64,000 nt of DNA from Trichodesmium sp002260545 (GCF_050016015.1 NZ_JBNHEQ010000022.1:42117-106116); one strand, 5' to 3'. Positions 19,324-28,918 are shown, counted from the stretch's first letter. The notes: generated from the letters alone by a model not told the origin. Numbers and translations are program-made.

Positions 19324-20961
19324 GTGCTATTTTCTTCTATTAAACTGTGCTTTGGCTATGTTTTACTATTGGCTTTTAGCCTAACTGCTTGTCTGAATCA
19401 ACCTCAGCAGTTAGTTCCTCCTGTATCCCCATTGCCACAAGACCCTTTAATTGAATCTTACTTTAATCAATCCCAAGCTTCAAGCTATACTGAAACGCTA
19501 CGTCAGCAAACCCGACTGGGAGACAATCTTGAAGAAATAATTGTTAATACTATTGCTGATGCTACTTCTAGTGTAGATGTGGCGGTTCAAGAGTTACGTT
19601 TACCAGCCATCGCTCAAGCTTTGGTCGAACGGTATCAAGCAGGGGCCAAAGTGCGAGTTATTATTGAAAATACCTACAATCGTCCCTGGGGAAGTTTAAG
19701 TCCATCTGAGGTCGCTCAACTTCCTGAACGGGAGCGCGACCGCTATGATGAATTTATTCAGATTACTGATATTAACATGGATGGGGAAATTAGTCAAGAT
19801 GAAATTAATCGTAGGGATGCTCTAATAATTTTAAGTAATGCAGGAGTTCCCTTGATTGATGATACTGCTGATGGTTCTAAGGGTAGTGGTCTGATGCACC
19901 ACAAATTTTTAGTTGTGGATGGTCAAACTATTATTGTCACCTCGGCTAATTTTACTACCAGTGGTATTCATGGAGATTTTTCGGAACCTCTGAGTCGAGG
20001 AAATGCTAATAATCTTTTAAAAATAGAAAGTTCTGAATTAGCTGAAATATTCACAGAAGAATTTAATCTATTATGGGGAGATGGTCCTGGAGGTAAACCA
20101 GATAGTAAATTTGGTGTAAAAAAAACATTTAGAGATACAAGAGAAGTATTAGTTGGTGAGACAAAAGTTGCAGTACAATTTTCTCCTATTTCTAATAGTC
20201 AATATTGGCAAAAAAGTGTAAATGGTTTAATAAATCAAACATTAGAAAAAGCACAAACATCTATTAATTTATCCCTATTTGTATTCTCATCACAAAAGTT
20301 AGTTAATAACCTAGAAAATCAATCCCTAAAAGGAGTATTAATTCAAGGTTTAATTGACCCTAGTTTTGCCTATCGTTACTACAGTGAAGGATTAGATATG
20401 ATGGGAATTGCTCTAGCAAATAAATGTAAATATGAAACTGATAATCGCCCTTGGCAAAAACCTATATCCACAGTAGGCGTACCTAACTTACCCCCTGGCG
20501 ATCGCCTCCATCATAAATTTGGAATTATTGATAATTCCATTGTAATTACTGGTTCTCATAATTGGACGGAAGCAGCTAACCAGAACAATGATGAAACTTT
20601 ATTAGTAATAGAAAATTCCACAGTAGCAGCTCATTTTGACCGTGAATTTCAAAGACTTTATCAAACAGCAACTATGGGTATACCATCCTGGTTGATCAAA
20701 AAAGTTGAGAAACAGAAAAAAGAATGTGGGGATAGATTAACAGAAACTGAAACTTCGGTAATAGATACTAACAAGAAAATTAATCTAAATACTGCTACTG
20801 CGGAAGAATTAGAAACACTACCTGGCGTCGGACCTAAATTAGCAGAACGGATTATTCAAACAAGAAAAAATAAACCCTTTAAATCTTTAGCAGACCTGGA
20901 TCAAGTATCTGGAATTGGACCTAAAATGTTAGATAAATTAAGCGATCGGGTGACTTGGTAA
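19324..20961 (+). CDS. Lipoprotein with two PLD domains, an EF-hand loop and a C-terminal HhH domain
   Basis: 545 residues from GTG 19324. A lipobox LTAC puts the lipid-anchored cysteine at residue 23. Two phospholipase-D catalytic HKD motifs are intact: HHKFLVVD (192-199) and HHKFGIID (about 396-403), both with the following S/N contact (TSANFT, TGSHNWT). Between the first beta core and HKD1 is a canonical EF-hand loop, D149-x-N-x-D-G-x-I-x-x-x-E160. The C-terminal 65 residues are a ComEA-type helix-hairpin-helix pair (LPGVGPKLAERII and VSGIGPKMLDKL). This suggests an extracytoplasmic, possibly calcium-sensitive nuclease or phosphodiesterase with DNA binding. A role in DNA uptake or extracellular DNA processing is inference. 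Confidence 0.85.
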   Translation: MLFSSIKLCFGYVLLLAFSLTACLNQPQQLVPPVSPLPQDPLIESYFNQSQASSYTETLRQQTRLGDNLEEIIVNTIADATSSVDVAVQELRLPAIAQALVERYQAGAKVRVIIENTYNRPWGSLSPSEVAQLPERERDRYDEFIQITDINMDGEISQDEINRRDALIILSNAGVPLIDDTADGSKGSGLMHHKFLVVDGQTIIVTSANFTTSGIHGDFSEPLSRGNANNLLKIESSELAEIFTEEFNLLWGDGPGGKPDSKFGVKKTFRDTREVLVGETKVAVQFSPISNSQYWQKSVNGLINQTLEKAQTSINLSLFVFSSQKLVNNLENQSLKGVLIQGLIDPSFAYRYYSEGLDMMGIALANKCKYETDNRPWQKPISTVGVPNLPPGDRLHHKFGIIDNSIVITGSHNWTEAANQNNDETLLVIENSTVAAHFDREFQRLYQTATMGIPSWLIKKVEKQKKECGDRLTETETSVIDTNKKINLNTATAEELETLPGVGPKLAERIIQTRKNKPFKSLADLDQVSGIGPKMLDKLSDRVTW

Positions 20962-20994
20962 TCTGTGAGAAAACTATAATTACTTTTAGTCATT

Positions 20995-21090
20995 CTACCA
21001 AGAGAAAAGTGCTAGGATATGTCCTTATATTCAATTCCGTTACGGTTTTAACCAGAGATAATTATCCATTATCCATTATCCATGAATGAA
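20995..21090. repeat. ACCGAA..GGTATAAAG repeat, partial copy
   Basis: Keeps the middle (AGAGAAAAGTGCTAGGATAT, GGTTTTAACCAGAG) and the ATTATCCATT tandem end seen in the copy at 40881-41008, but the left end is missing. Confidence 0.55.
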
Positions 21091-21207
21091 AGACCTTCTG
21101 ATAGTGGTCTATATTAATCAAAATCACCATAAATATTTTTTTAGTTGTCAAATCAAATATATATGGCAACTAGGAATCAAATTCTCATATTTGATTCTTA
21201 CCTCAAA

Positions 21208-21417
21208 TTACTGTACAATATATACTTTAAGCAATTCAAATATCACTTCTGACTTCTGATTTGTGACTTTTGACTGCCGTGCCCTATGAGATGCCCAAAA
21301 TCGCCAAACTAACCCAATTATCATCAAGATACTTACCAATCCTATTCTTGCACGCGTTAGACTAGAACCATAACCACTATCCCAAAATGTGGTCTTTTCA
21401 ATATTCCCAAACTGATA
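21208..21417 (-). pseudogene. Possible 3' remnant of a membrane-protein gene
   Basis: An open stretch without a start codon reads FWDSGYGSSLTRARIGL, then a hydrophobic helix (VSILMIIGLVWRFW), then ASHRARQ, which looks like the end of an integral membrane protein with a basic cytoplasmic tail. No upstream part of such a gene is found on this strand. The family is not identified. Confidence 0.25.
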
Positions 21418-21617
21418 CTATTACCGTACCTAATCAAACTAAACTGAGTGAAATTACTGCCTCAAATTTACTGATAGTAAATTACGGAAGATAACAGTTA
21501 AAATACTATTGAAGTATACATATTTATTCTTAGGCAGATCCATATTAGTGGCAAAAATTTGACTCATAAGTAAAATCTCCTCGATGGACTCACTGAAGAA
21601 ATTCTGCGATAAAACTC

Positions 21618-22532
21618 ATGTCGGTTAAACAACATCAATTCACAATTCAATTTTGGGGCGTAAGAGGCAGTATTGCTTGCCCAGGCACAGAAACAGTCAG
21701 ATATGGAGGCAACACACCTTGTTTAGAAATGCGAGTTGGTGGACATCGCTTCATTTTTGATGGTGGTACTGGCCTAAGAGTTCTGGGTCAATCCCTTCTG
21801 TCTCAAATGCCAATAGATGCCCATATGTTATTCACTCACACCCACTGGGACCACATTCAAGGTTTTCCCTTTTTTGTACCTGCCTTTGTTAAAAGTAATC
21901 GTTTCCTTATATATGGGCCAGTAGCTCCTAATGGAGCTACTATTCAACAAAGACTTAATGACCAAATGCTCAACCCTAATTTTCCAGTACCTCTACAAAT
22001 TATGGGGGCAGAACTCAAATTTTTTGATCTGGAAATAGGTAAGTCAATTGAAATTGATGATGTACTTATAGAAAATGCTTTGCTGAATCATCCAGGAGAA
22101 GCAGTAGGATACCGTGTAAATTGGCAAGGATATTCCGCTGCTTATGTTTCAGACACAGAACATTTCCCAGACCGCCTTGACGAAAATGTTTTATTTTTGG
22201 CTCGTCAAGCAGATGTTTTAATCTACGACGCGACCTATACAGATGAAGAATATTACTCGGAAAAGTCTAGTAAAATAGGTTGGGGCCATTCCACTTGGCA
22301 GGAAGCTGTAAAAATTGCTAAAGCAGCTCAAGTCAAAAAATTGGTGATTTTTCACCACGATCCTATGCACAATGATGAATTTTTAGATAAGGTGGGAGAG
22401 CAAGTGGCTGAGAAATTTCCTAATAGTTTGATGGCAAGAGAAGGTCTATCAATTCAATTAATACCTCCTTGTAATGGTCAAGAACAGAATTCAGAAGTAA
22501 ATACTGTAAAAGAAGTTAAAATTTCTGCTTAA
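21618..22532 (+). CDS. MBL-fold metal-dependent hydrolase
   Basis: 304 residues. The N-terminus FTIQFWGVRGSIACPGTET and YGGNTPCLEMRVG are typical of a widely spread MBL subgroup. The metal-binding motif is THTHWDHIQGFPFF (H-x-H-x-D-H), with further ligands in DTEH (about 179) and IFHHDP (about 253). Members of this subgroup include cyclic-nucleotide and phosphonate-related phosphodiesterases; the substrate of this one is unknown. It precedes ribF by 88 bp on the same strand with a weak hairpin (22539-22560) between, so cotranscription is uncertain. Confidence 0.85.
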   Translation: MSVKQHQFTIQFWGVRGSIACPGTETVRYGGNTPCLEMRVGGHRFIFDGGTGLRVLGQSLLSQMPIDAHMLFTHTHWDHIQGFPFFVPAFVKSNRFLIYGPVAPNGATIQQRLNDQMLNPNFPVPLQIMGAELKFFDLEIGKSIEIDDVLIENALLNHPGEAVGYRVNWQGYSAAYVSDTEHFPDRLDENVLFLARQADVLIYDATYTDEEYYSEKSSKIGWGHSTWQEAVKIAKAAQVKKLVIFHHDPMHNDEFLDKVGEQVAEKFPNSLMAREGLSIQLIPPCNGQEQNSEVNTVKEVKISA

Positions 22533-22538
22533 TTTTAA

Positions 22539-22560
22539 TTTTGTTAGTAAACTAACAAAA
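22539..22560 (+). terminator. Weak hairpin between the MBL gene and ribF
   Basis: TTTTGTTAGT, loop AA, ACTAACAAAA is a 10-bp perfect stem just after the MBL stop codon. It is AT-rich and followed by AA rather than a T run on the plus strand, so termination is uncertain. Confidence 0.4.
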
Positions 22561-22620
22561 AACTTAGAAAAAACAGATTAAATCTGGTAAAAGATGACTA
22601 AATCAATGAAAATATAAGGT

Positions 22621-23733
22621 GTGTGGATAACTTCTTCTTTAGCTACGGCTCTAACTCCAACTACAGTTGCCTTGGGAAACTTTGATGGTTTACATCGAGG
22701 ACATTGGCAAGTAGTTGAACCGATTTTAAACTTAAACAATAGTAATAGCTCCAACTTACTTTCTGTCTGTCCATCAGAATTGGCAACAGCTACAGAAGTA
22801 GATGAAGGCAAAAAGCTGCAATTTTTCCATCAAGAGTTAAAACTCTCATCATGGCATTGCCAAAGTGAATTGGGCAATAATGATGATGACCAAGGGCAAA
22901 AAATTTATTCCACCGTTGTTAGTTTTAATCCTCATCCCCAAGAGTTTTTTAGTGGAAAACCAAAAAAATTGTTGGCTCCAATAGCAGAAAAATTAGCTCT
23001 TTTCCAACAGATCGGAGTTGACCAAGTAGTATTATTGCCATTCAATCAAGAATTAGCAGATTTAACTCCTATTCAATTTGTAGAAGAAATTCTGGTAAAA
23101 CATTTACAAGCATATAGAGTAAGTGTAGGATGGGATTTCCGTTTTGGATGCAAGAGGGCAGGAGACGCAAAAGATTTACAGGCGATCGCTGCTAATTATA
23201 ATATAGGTGTAACAATTGTACCTCTATATACTTGTGAAAATGGAGAACGTATTAGCAGTTCTATAATTCGCCAAGCTTTAGAAGAAGGAGATCTGAAGAA
23301 ATCAAATCGTTTGTTAGGTCGCCCCTACAGTTTAGTGGGTCAAGTAGTCCAGGGTCAACAATTAGGTAGAACATTAGGATTTCCTACAGCTAATCTCCAG
23401 CTACCACCACAAAAAGTTTTGCCTCATTTTGGGGTTTATGCTGTGGAAGTCTATATTTCTGCTCAGAAGCAACCCCAAGAAATATTTTCTGGTGATCGAC
23501 CCTACTTAGGAGTGATGAATGTCGGTTTTCGCCCTACATTAAATGGTTTACACCCAACTGTAGAAGTTCACTTATTAGACTGGTCTCGAGATTTATATGG
23601 TCAAACTTTAACTGTAAATTTGATAGAGTTTTTGCGACCTGAACAAAAATTTGCTTCTGTAGATTTACTGAAAGCTCAAATACATGAAGATTGTAGAATT
23701 GCTAGAAGTATACTGACAAATCAAACTGTATAA
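22621..23733 (+). CDS. ribF: Bifunctional riboflavin kinase / FAD synthetase
   Basis: 370 residues from GTG 22621, longer than the usual 300-330. The N-terminal nucleotidyltransferase domain has GNFDGLHRGH (19-28), FNPHPQEFF, GWDFRFGCKRAGD and SSSIIRQALEEGD; the C-terminal riboflavin kinase domain has RTLGFPTANLQL, the GVYAV strand and NVGFRPT. Together they convert riboflavin to FMN and then FAD. An insertion of about 45-55 residues (about 37-94, rich in N, S, E, Q) separates the GNFDG helix from the next strand of the catalytic domain. All expected catalytic motifs are present, so activity is likely. Confidence 0.92.
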   Translation: MWITSSLATALTPTTVALGNFDGLHRGHWQVVEPILNLNNSNSSNLLSVCPSELATATEVDEGKKLQFFHQELKLSSWHCQSELGNNDDDQGQKIYSTVVSFNPHPQEFFSGKPKKLLAPIAEKLALFQQIGVDQVVLLPFNQELADLTPIQFVEEILVKHLQAYRVSVGWDFRFGCKRAGDAKDLQAIAANYNIGVTIVPLYTCENGERISSSIIRQALEEGDLKKSNRLLGRPYSLVGQVVQGQQLGRTLGFPTANLQLPPQKVLPHFGVYAVEVYISAQKQPQEIFSGDRPYLGVMNVGFRPTLNGLHPTVEVHLLDWSRDLYGQTLTVNLIEFLRPEQKFASVDLLKAQIHEDCRIARSILTNQTV

Positions 23734-24962
23734 TTTTGAGAGTTCCCTACTTATCTATAGACCTGGTTATTTGCTGACCCAAGCAATGGGATAAATTGGC
23801 CTTCCTTTGTTTCTTCTTAGTTAACCAAAGAAAAATTTCTTAGAGGTTGTTTGAGAAGTAATCTATCCCTCAATGGTCTCCCTTAATCAGGGGGACTTTC
23901 CGTTGTATTTCACCATTTTCAAGGGGAGCTAGGGGGAACTAAATCAAAATTAATACTTTCCAAACATCCTCTTAGGTGCTACTAAAAGTTAGTATAGCAG
24001 TAGTTATAGCTATTGCCCTTACTTTATCACCTCACAATACTAAACTATAATACCATTTTTCAAAAAAATGTTACAGATAAATTAAGTTCTTTAATCACTT
24101 AATTTTTGATTTATGTCAAATGAAAAAATTCAGTCTAACATTGGTGATTAAAAGATACTTATATAGTTGTCAATAGATCAAAAATACATAAAAAACAGAT
24201 AGAAAATGTCAAAAAGGAATGGTTAAAAGCCATGCCTCCTGATTGCTAAATTATAACTCCTGACTCCTATACATCGCCAACTCGACGGAGACCTTACCAA
24301 TGGATAATTAATGAACTGACTCCTAACTTCTAAGAATTTGTAGGAAAAATTGCTCAAATAGGTTTGATAGATTAAAATCTACAGTCCCTTTTAATTCTCA
24401 GTCGAACATATTACTGTCAACCTTGTTTTTTATAAGGTAAAAAAAATGGCATTATGTCAAGGGAAAATAATTTGGTAATGGGTTAATTGTGCATAACTTT
24501 AATTTATGATTCATTTTGAATTAATTATTTCTCAAACATGATTATGATAATTATGAAAAAATGAAAAAATATAGCAGTCCTAAATTTGAGTTGCAAGATT
24601 TCACTGAGAATTTTAGTCCAGAGGTTTAATAGAACTTTTATACGGCTAAAATCTAAAACACTTTACCGAATAATTAAGGTATAAAGCCTCTCATGATCAA
24701 GGAGAAACAAGAAAATATTTTCCTTTTATTCAATCCTATCCGTTTTTAGGGAGAGGTAATTATCAATTATCAATTATCCATTATCCATTATCCATTATTG
24801 AATGCCTATTTTCACTGGGAAGAAAGTTTTTTTTGTATAAATATTAACCAAAACTCTCTATGATAGAATCTAGTTTGAGAATAGGTATAGGTTTCAGTTT
24901 TTGTTTTGAGTGATGAGCTTTTTGATGATATTTCATCTGGCATTGCTGGCCTTCCGAAATCT
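23734..24962. other. Long non-coding region upstream of the RRM gene
   Basis: Over 1.2 kb of AT-rich sequence without a credible gene. It contains the repeat copy at 24663-24802. The last 200 bp are probably the promoter and long 5' leader of the RNA-binding protein, as is common for cold-induced rbp genes, but I could not place a promoter with confidence. Confidence 0.5.
24663..24802. repeat. ACCGAA..GGTATAAAGCC repeat, copy 2
   Basis: Starts TTACCGAATAATTAAGG, with TATAAAGCCTCTC, CCTTTTATTCAATCC and GGGAGAGGTAATTATC, and ends in tandem TATCCATTA units and ATTGAA. No gene is encoded. Confidence 0.75.
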
Positions 24963-25004
24963 CTCTACGTTAAATTTCTAAAATTCCTATTTTGGAGGTC
25001 AATT

Positions 25005-25298
25005 ATGTCGGTTTACATTGGTAACCTTTCCTACGATGCAACAGATGAGGATATAAAGACAGTCTTTGCTGAATACGGTGCGGTTAAGCGAGTTCAAGTT
25101 CCTAGTGACCGTGAAACTGGTCGCCCTCGAGGCTTTGCTTTTGTAGAAATGGAGACTGAAGAGGAAGAGGAAGCAGCAATTGCAGCACTCGATGGTGCAG
25201 AATGGATGGGACGTAATCTCAAGGTTAATAAGGCCAGGCCACGAGAAGACCGACGAGGTGGTGGCGGTAGAAGAGAGCGCTCTTCTCGTGACTACTAA
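25005..25298 (+). CDS. rbp: Glycine-rich RRM RNA-binding protein (Rbp)
   Basis: 97 residues starting at ATG 25005, with GGAGG eleven bases upstream; the upstream in-frame extension is leader. A single RRM occupies about 1-80: RNP2 VYIGNL and RNP1 RGFAFVEM are both intact. A short tail DRRGGGGRRERSSRDY is glycine- and arginine-rich. Cyanobacterial Rbp proteins bind mRNA and many are cold-induced, acting in post-transcriptional control and in mRNA localisation. A terminator follows at 25327. Regulation by cold is inferred from the family and its long leader. Confidence 0.92.
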   Translation: MSVYIGNLSYDATDEDIKTVFAEYGAVKRVQVPSDRETGRPRGFAFVEMETEEEEEAAIAALDGAEWMGRNLKVNKARPREDRRGGGGRRERSSRDY

Positions 25299-25326
25299 AA
25301 TATCTTAGTCAGATCAAATTCAATTC

Positions 25327-25357
25327 AAGGGATGGGAATTAATCCTATTCCTTTTAT
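25327..25357 (+). terminator. Intrinsic terminator of the RRM gene
   Basis: AAGGGATGGGA, loop ATTAA, TCCTATTCCTT pair over 11 bp with two G-U wobbles, followed by TTATATT. It lies 28 bp beyond the stop codon. Confidence 0.6.
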
Positions 25358-25887
25358 ATTCTGAAGTTAATTACAATTTTATTTATACTTTTTCTGATTT
25401 GCACCGCGATCGCGCGGTTATTTTAAGTATGAAACCTCGCAGTAATTGTAAAAATAAATTCTTTTTCCTTCCTTTTTCTCTTTTTTGTTCTCTGTTCCCG
25501 ACTTTTGCTATAAAGTCTATTAATTTTTGGTATGAATTAGGGAATCTTAATTTATGAGTTAGAAGTCAGGATATATGAGGTCTTTCAGTCAATATTTACT
25601 GTGCCAAAATTGATGAAACCCATAACTATTGCTATATATTAATCATACTAATTTCATAAAATATTGTAGAGCGTTATGGAAGAGGGAACAGGGAATAGGG
25701 AACAGGTGAAGAAAAGTATATAAAAAAAGAGGGAAAAAGAGGGAAAAAGAGCAAAAATGTACAACATTTCACATATCTGAACTTCCAGAATGTAGTATAC
25801 AAAACTGACTAAGATGTAACTACCTTAGTAGTGTTACCAAAAATATATAATTGTCATAGCAAGCATGATAAGTGTTTGTTACAAATT

Positions 25888-25916
25888 GTAGGGACGTTGC
25901 ATAAGGGCGTCCCTAC
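25888..25916. repeat. Short palindrome GTAGGGACGTTGCA type
   Basis: GTAGGGACGTTGC and GGGCGTCCCTAC form a small hairpin unit. Relatives with near-identical sequence lie at 29909-29936, 30608-30636, 41059-41084 and 41107-41133. Confidence 0.65.
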
Positions 25917-26174
25917 GAAAGAAGGAAGAAGCAAGAAGAAATAAGGGATAAATATTAAAAAAAAGGCAAAAACGCGATTAGATAATTATCTAAAATGAAT
26001 TTAAGTAGTTATTTTTAAGCATATCTGACCGAGAGTTCCATTTTTGTATAATTATTTTTTAAAAGTGGTATAATTGATAATTCGAGAAGTGTTAAGTCAA
26101 TAATATTAGGTAGTATTATATCAATAAAAACACCTTGTGGAAAGTAATCATTACATACAGCAAATAATAATTTT

Positions 26175-27083
26175 ATGAAAGAAAGTATTGAAAAGCTGAA
26201 ACAAAATCTCAGCCAAACTATTGTTGGTAAAGAAGATGCCATCAAATTAGTATTAGTAGGATTACTTTCAGGAGGTCATGTTCTTTTAGAAGATGTTCCA
26301 GGTGTAGGTAAAACCTTACTAGCGAAATCTCTAGCTCATTCGATCGCAGGAAAGTTTCAGCGAATTCAATGTACTCCTGACTTATTACCTACTGATATTA
26401 CTGGTACTAATATTTGGAACCCTCGCAGTGGAGAATTTGAATTTCTACCTGGTCCGGTGTTTGCGAATGTACTATTAACAGATGAAATTAATCGTGCAAC
26501 ACCTCGTACTCAGTCTGCTCTTTTGGAAGTGATGGAGGAAAAACAGGTTACTGTAGATGGGGTTTCACGTTCTGTTCCTGACCCATTTTTTGTTATTGCA
26601 ACTCAGAACCCAATTGAGTATCAAGGGACATTTCCATTACCAGAAGCACAAATGGATCGTTTTACTTTATCTCTGACATTAGGCTATCCTACAGAGTCCG
26701 AAGAACTTCAGATGCTACAAAGAATCTCTGAGGGTTCAGGGGTTAGTCAACTAAAAGCTTGCATTACTTTAGAGGAAGTACAAGAGTTACGTCGTTTGTG
26801 CAGTTTGGTCAAAGTAGATGAGTCTTTGCAAAAGTATATTCTCAGGTTGGTTAGAGCAACAAGGGAAGATGAAGAAATTACACTAGGTGTTAGTCCTCGT
26901 GGAACAGTTGCTTTGCACCGAGCGACTCAAGCGTTAGGTTTTCTCTCTGGAAGAGATTATGCTATTCCTGATGATGTGAAGTTTCTTGTTCCTTATGTGC
27001 TTTCTCATCGCTTGATAACAGGAGGGGGAAAACTGCCTCAAACAATTGTGGAAAGATTACTGGGTTCTGTCACAGTTTCTTAG
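26175..27083 (+). CDS. MoxR-family AAA+ ATPase
   Basis: 302 residues. VLLEDVPGVGKTLLAKSLA is the Walker A region, ANVLLTDEINRATPRTQSALLEVMEEKQV includes Walker B and the conserved MoxR block, FFVIATQNP is sensor 1, and the C-terminal lid has GVSPRGTVALHRATQA. MoxR ATPases act as chaperones, usually with a VWA/DUF58-domain partner gene just downstream, to mature or activate metalloenzymes and envelope complexes. Here no such partner follows: the next 550 bp are non-coding and then a gene on the other strand. The 5'-flank is AT-rich without a clear promoter. Confidence 0.92.
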   Translation: MKESIEKLKQNLSQTIVGKEDAIKLVLVGLLSGGHVLLEDVPGVGKTLLAKSLAHSIAGKFQRIQCTPDLLPTDITGTNIWNPRSGEFEFLPGPVFANVLLTDEINRATPRTQSALLEVMEEKQVTVDGVSRSVPDPFFVIATQNPIEYQGTFPLPEAQMDRFTLSLTLGYPTESEELQMLQRISEGSGVSQLKACITLEEVQELRRLCSLVKVDESLQKYILRLVRATREDEEITLGVSPRGTVALHRATQALGFLSGRDYAIPDDVKFLVPYVLSHRLITGGGKLPQTIVERLLGSVTVS

Positions 27084-27630
27084 TTTTTGTTTTTGAGTTA
27101 ATCATGCCGTTAAATTAAAGACTTATTACCTACCGAAAGTTGTCCCTTAGGACTTGGAAAATTGACGCCGCATTCAACAGAAAAGCAATCTAACTGAAGA
27201 CCTCTTGAGGGTATGTTGGGAAACTTTGTTCCTCGTGACGCACCTACACCTCCAGCGTTTGCTTGTATATTTCAAAGGAGTATTTTTAGCTTCTTCTCTA
27301 TTTTGATTGTAAAACATCCTCCACCAGAATTAATCCCACAGTGAGACTGGCGTTTGCCTGTTGTCTTCTGTGGAATATCTGCGTTAACAAATCTGGGGCA
27401 ACTCCGGCGAGGAAGCTAATAACCATCATAAATTTCACTTCCAATAGCAAAGATTGATTGTGTAAAAGCTTCTTATGGCTTGCTTGCGGTAATTATTAAG
27501 ACAGGAGAGCTAAAGCAGCTCAAGCAATTTTTGCTTGCTCGTTTTCATCCCCGATCTGAAACAGACGGGGGTTCCAATCTCACTTTTGCGTAAATAGTAA
27601 ATATTTGAAGTATTTAGCTTTAACTTAACA
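27084..27630. other. Non-coding region with a possible IS200/IS605-type remnant
   Basis: This 0.55-kb stretch is less AT-rich than its surroundings and contains no complete gene. Near 27549-27570 a strong imperfect hairpin, CCCCG and CGGGG with TCTG/CAGA inside, resembles end hairpins of IS200/IS605 elements. On the minus strand an open stretch ending near 27110 reads ANAGGVGASRG and similar low-complexity sequence like the C-terminal tail of a TnpB. Both clues are weak. Confidence 0.25.
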
Positions 27631-28062
27631 TCATGCCGTTGCCATTTCGTCTTCTAGATCCTCTTCTTCTTCAATATCGACATCCGCATCTCCCTCTACT
27701 TGACGCAAATGAATATGTTTACGTCCTAAGGAAATTTCAAACTCATCTCCAGGCTGTAAATCCATTTGTTTAGTATAAGCTGCACCAATTAATAAATTAC
27801 CATTGGATTGCACGCTAATCTTATAACTAGCAGAACGTCCGCCACGTCCATTACCATTTTGTTTTCCATCTAACTCAATACCCTCAGCATCAATCAAGGC
27901 ATTCAAAAACTTCATCATGTTGACTCGTTCAACACCACTTTTAGTAACAGTGTAGTAGCCACATTCTCTAGCTTTATCTTCCTTACTTTTGTTACCTAAG
28001 TTTTTGACTTTTTCAAGTAATTCTTCCCCTTGTAAGGGTTCAGGATTTTTCTTTTTACCCAT
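27631..28062 (-). CDS. cyAbrB-type transcriptional regulator
   Basis: 143 residues starting at ATG 28062, with AGGA nine bases upstream; the open frame upstream is not used. It shows the cyanobacterial AbrB layout: basic N-terminus KKKNPEPLQGEELLEKV, a helical middle with TKSGVERVNMMKFLNALIDA, and the conserved block GRGGRSASYKISVQSNGNLLIG then QPGDEFEISLGRKHIHL (AbrB-like fold at about 80-125), followed by an acidic tail. cyAbrB proteins control carbon/nitrogen-related genes and hydrogenase and phage-like genes in model cyanobacteria. Targets here are unknown. Divergent from the Rrf2 gene. Confidence 0.88.
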   Translation of the reverse strand: MGKKKNPEPLQGEELLEKVKNLGNKSKEDKARECGYYTVTKSGVERVNMMKFLNALIDAEGIELDGKQNGNGRGGRSASYKISVQSNGNLLIGAAYTKQMDLQPGDEFEISLGRKHIHLRQVEGDADVDIEEEEDLEDEMATA

Positions 28063-28376
28063 GTTTTCAGTCCTATAACACTTTACTACAGTTATCAACT
28101 TTTGTCTTAGCTTTTTTTAGTTCCAAGAAACAATAGCTTGATATTCGCTTGTAAAACTATATTACACTAATTATGTAAAAAATTCACATATTTGATTAAA
28201 TTTTTTAGACAATAATCTAAGAATAGGAATTTATTACACTCAGTAATCATCTATATAGTATGTAATATCAGCATTGAACTATCAACTATTAACTATTAAC
28301 GAGTTTAGTTGAATGGCCATTTGATATAGTTACAGCTATAAATTACTCTAACCTCTTTATAATTAATAACAATACA

Positions 28377-28820
28377 ATGAAGTTAACTACTCGTGGACAT
28401 TACAGTGTTAAGGCACTTTTAGATTTAAGCTTACAACAAAGTAATACTCCAGTATCTGTCAAAGAAATAGCACTACGTCAAGACCTACCTGTAGCCTATC
28501 TTGAAAAGTTATTAATAGATATGCGTCGTGCAGGTTTAGTTATATCATTTCGTGGCGCTCAAGGTGGATATCAACTAGCTAAATTACCAGCTCAAATATC
28601 TCTAGGACAAATACTAGAATCTGTTGGTGAAACAATCGAACCTTTGCCTCGATATGCTCCTGATAGTAACCAGGCAGAAGACTGGGTTACTTATTGTATA
28701 TGGCATCGACTCCATAAAAAACTTTCTGAAGCTCTTTACAATATTTCCCTAGAAGACTTATACTACGATGTCCGTAGTTGGCAAGCTGTAGTAGGAGAAG
28801 AAACAAATTTTGTTGTTTAG
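28377..28820 (+). CDS. Rrf2-family transcriptional regulator
   Basis: 147 residues. MKLTTRGHYSVKALLDLS and PVSVKEIALRQDLPVAYLEKLLIDMRRAGLV make the winged helix-turn-helix, and GAQGGYQLAK the wing. The C-terminal half has a single cysteine (about residue 104), not the three cysteines that bind Fe-S in IscR, so it probably does not sense through a cluster of that type. Cyanobacterial Rrf2 proteins of this kind have been linked to sulfur or slow-chromosome functions, but the ligand is unknown. The 98-bp gap to cbiB on the same strand allows cotranscription. Confidence 0.88.
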   Translation: MKLTTRGHYSVKALLDLSLQQSNTPVSVKEIALRQDLPVAYLEKLLIDMRRAGLVISFRGAQGGYQLAKLPAQISLGQILESVGETIEPLPRYAPDSNQAEDWVTYCIWHRLHKKLSEALYNISLEDLYYDVRSWQAVVGEETNFVV

Positions 28821-28918
28821 TTTTTGATAGCTTGAGTGTAAAGTTGTAAAAGTTAATCAGCATTTAGATGATTGACAATGATGATTCACTAAAATAAATT
28901 TATAATTATTTAATTACT

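Noticed and set aside
28821..28918. Cobalamin riboswitch before cbiB
   Set aside because: The gap is only 98 bp and shows no B12-box or matching structure.
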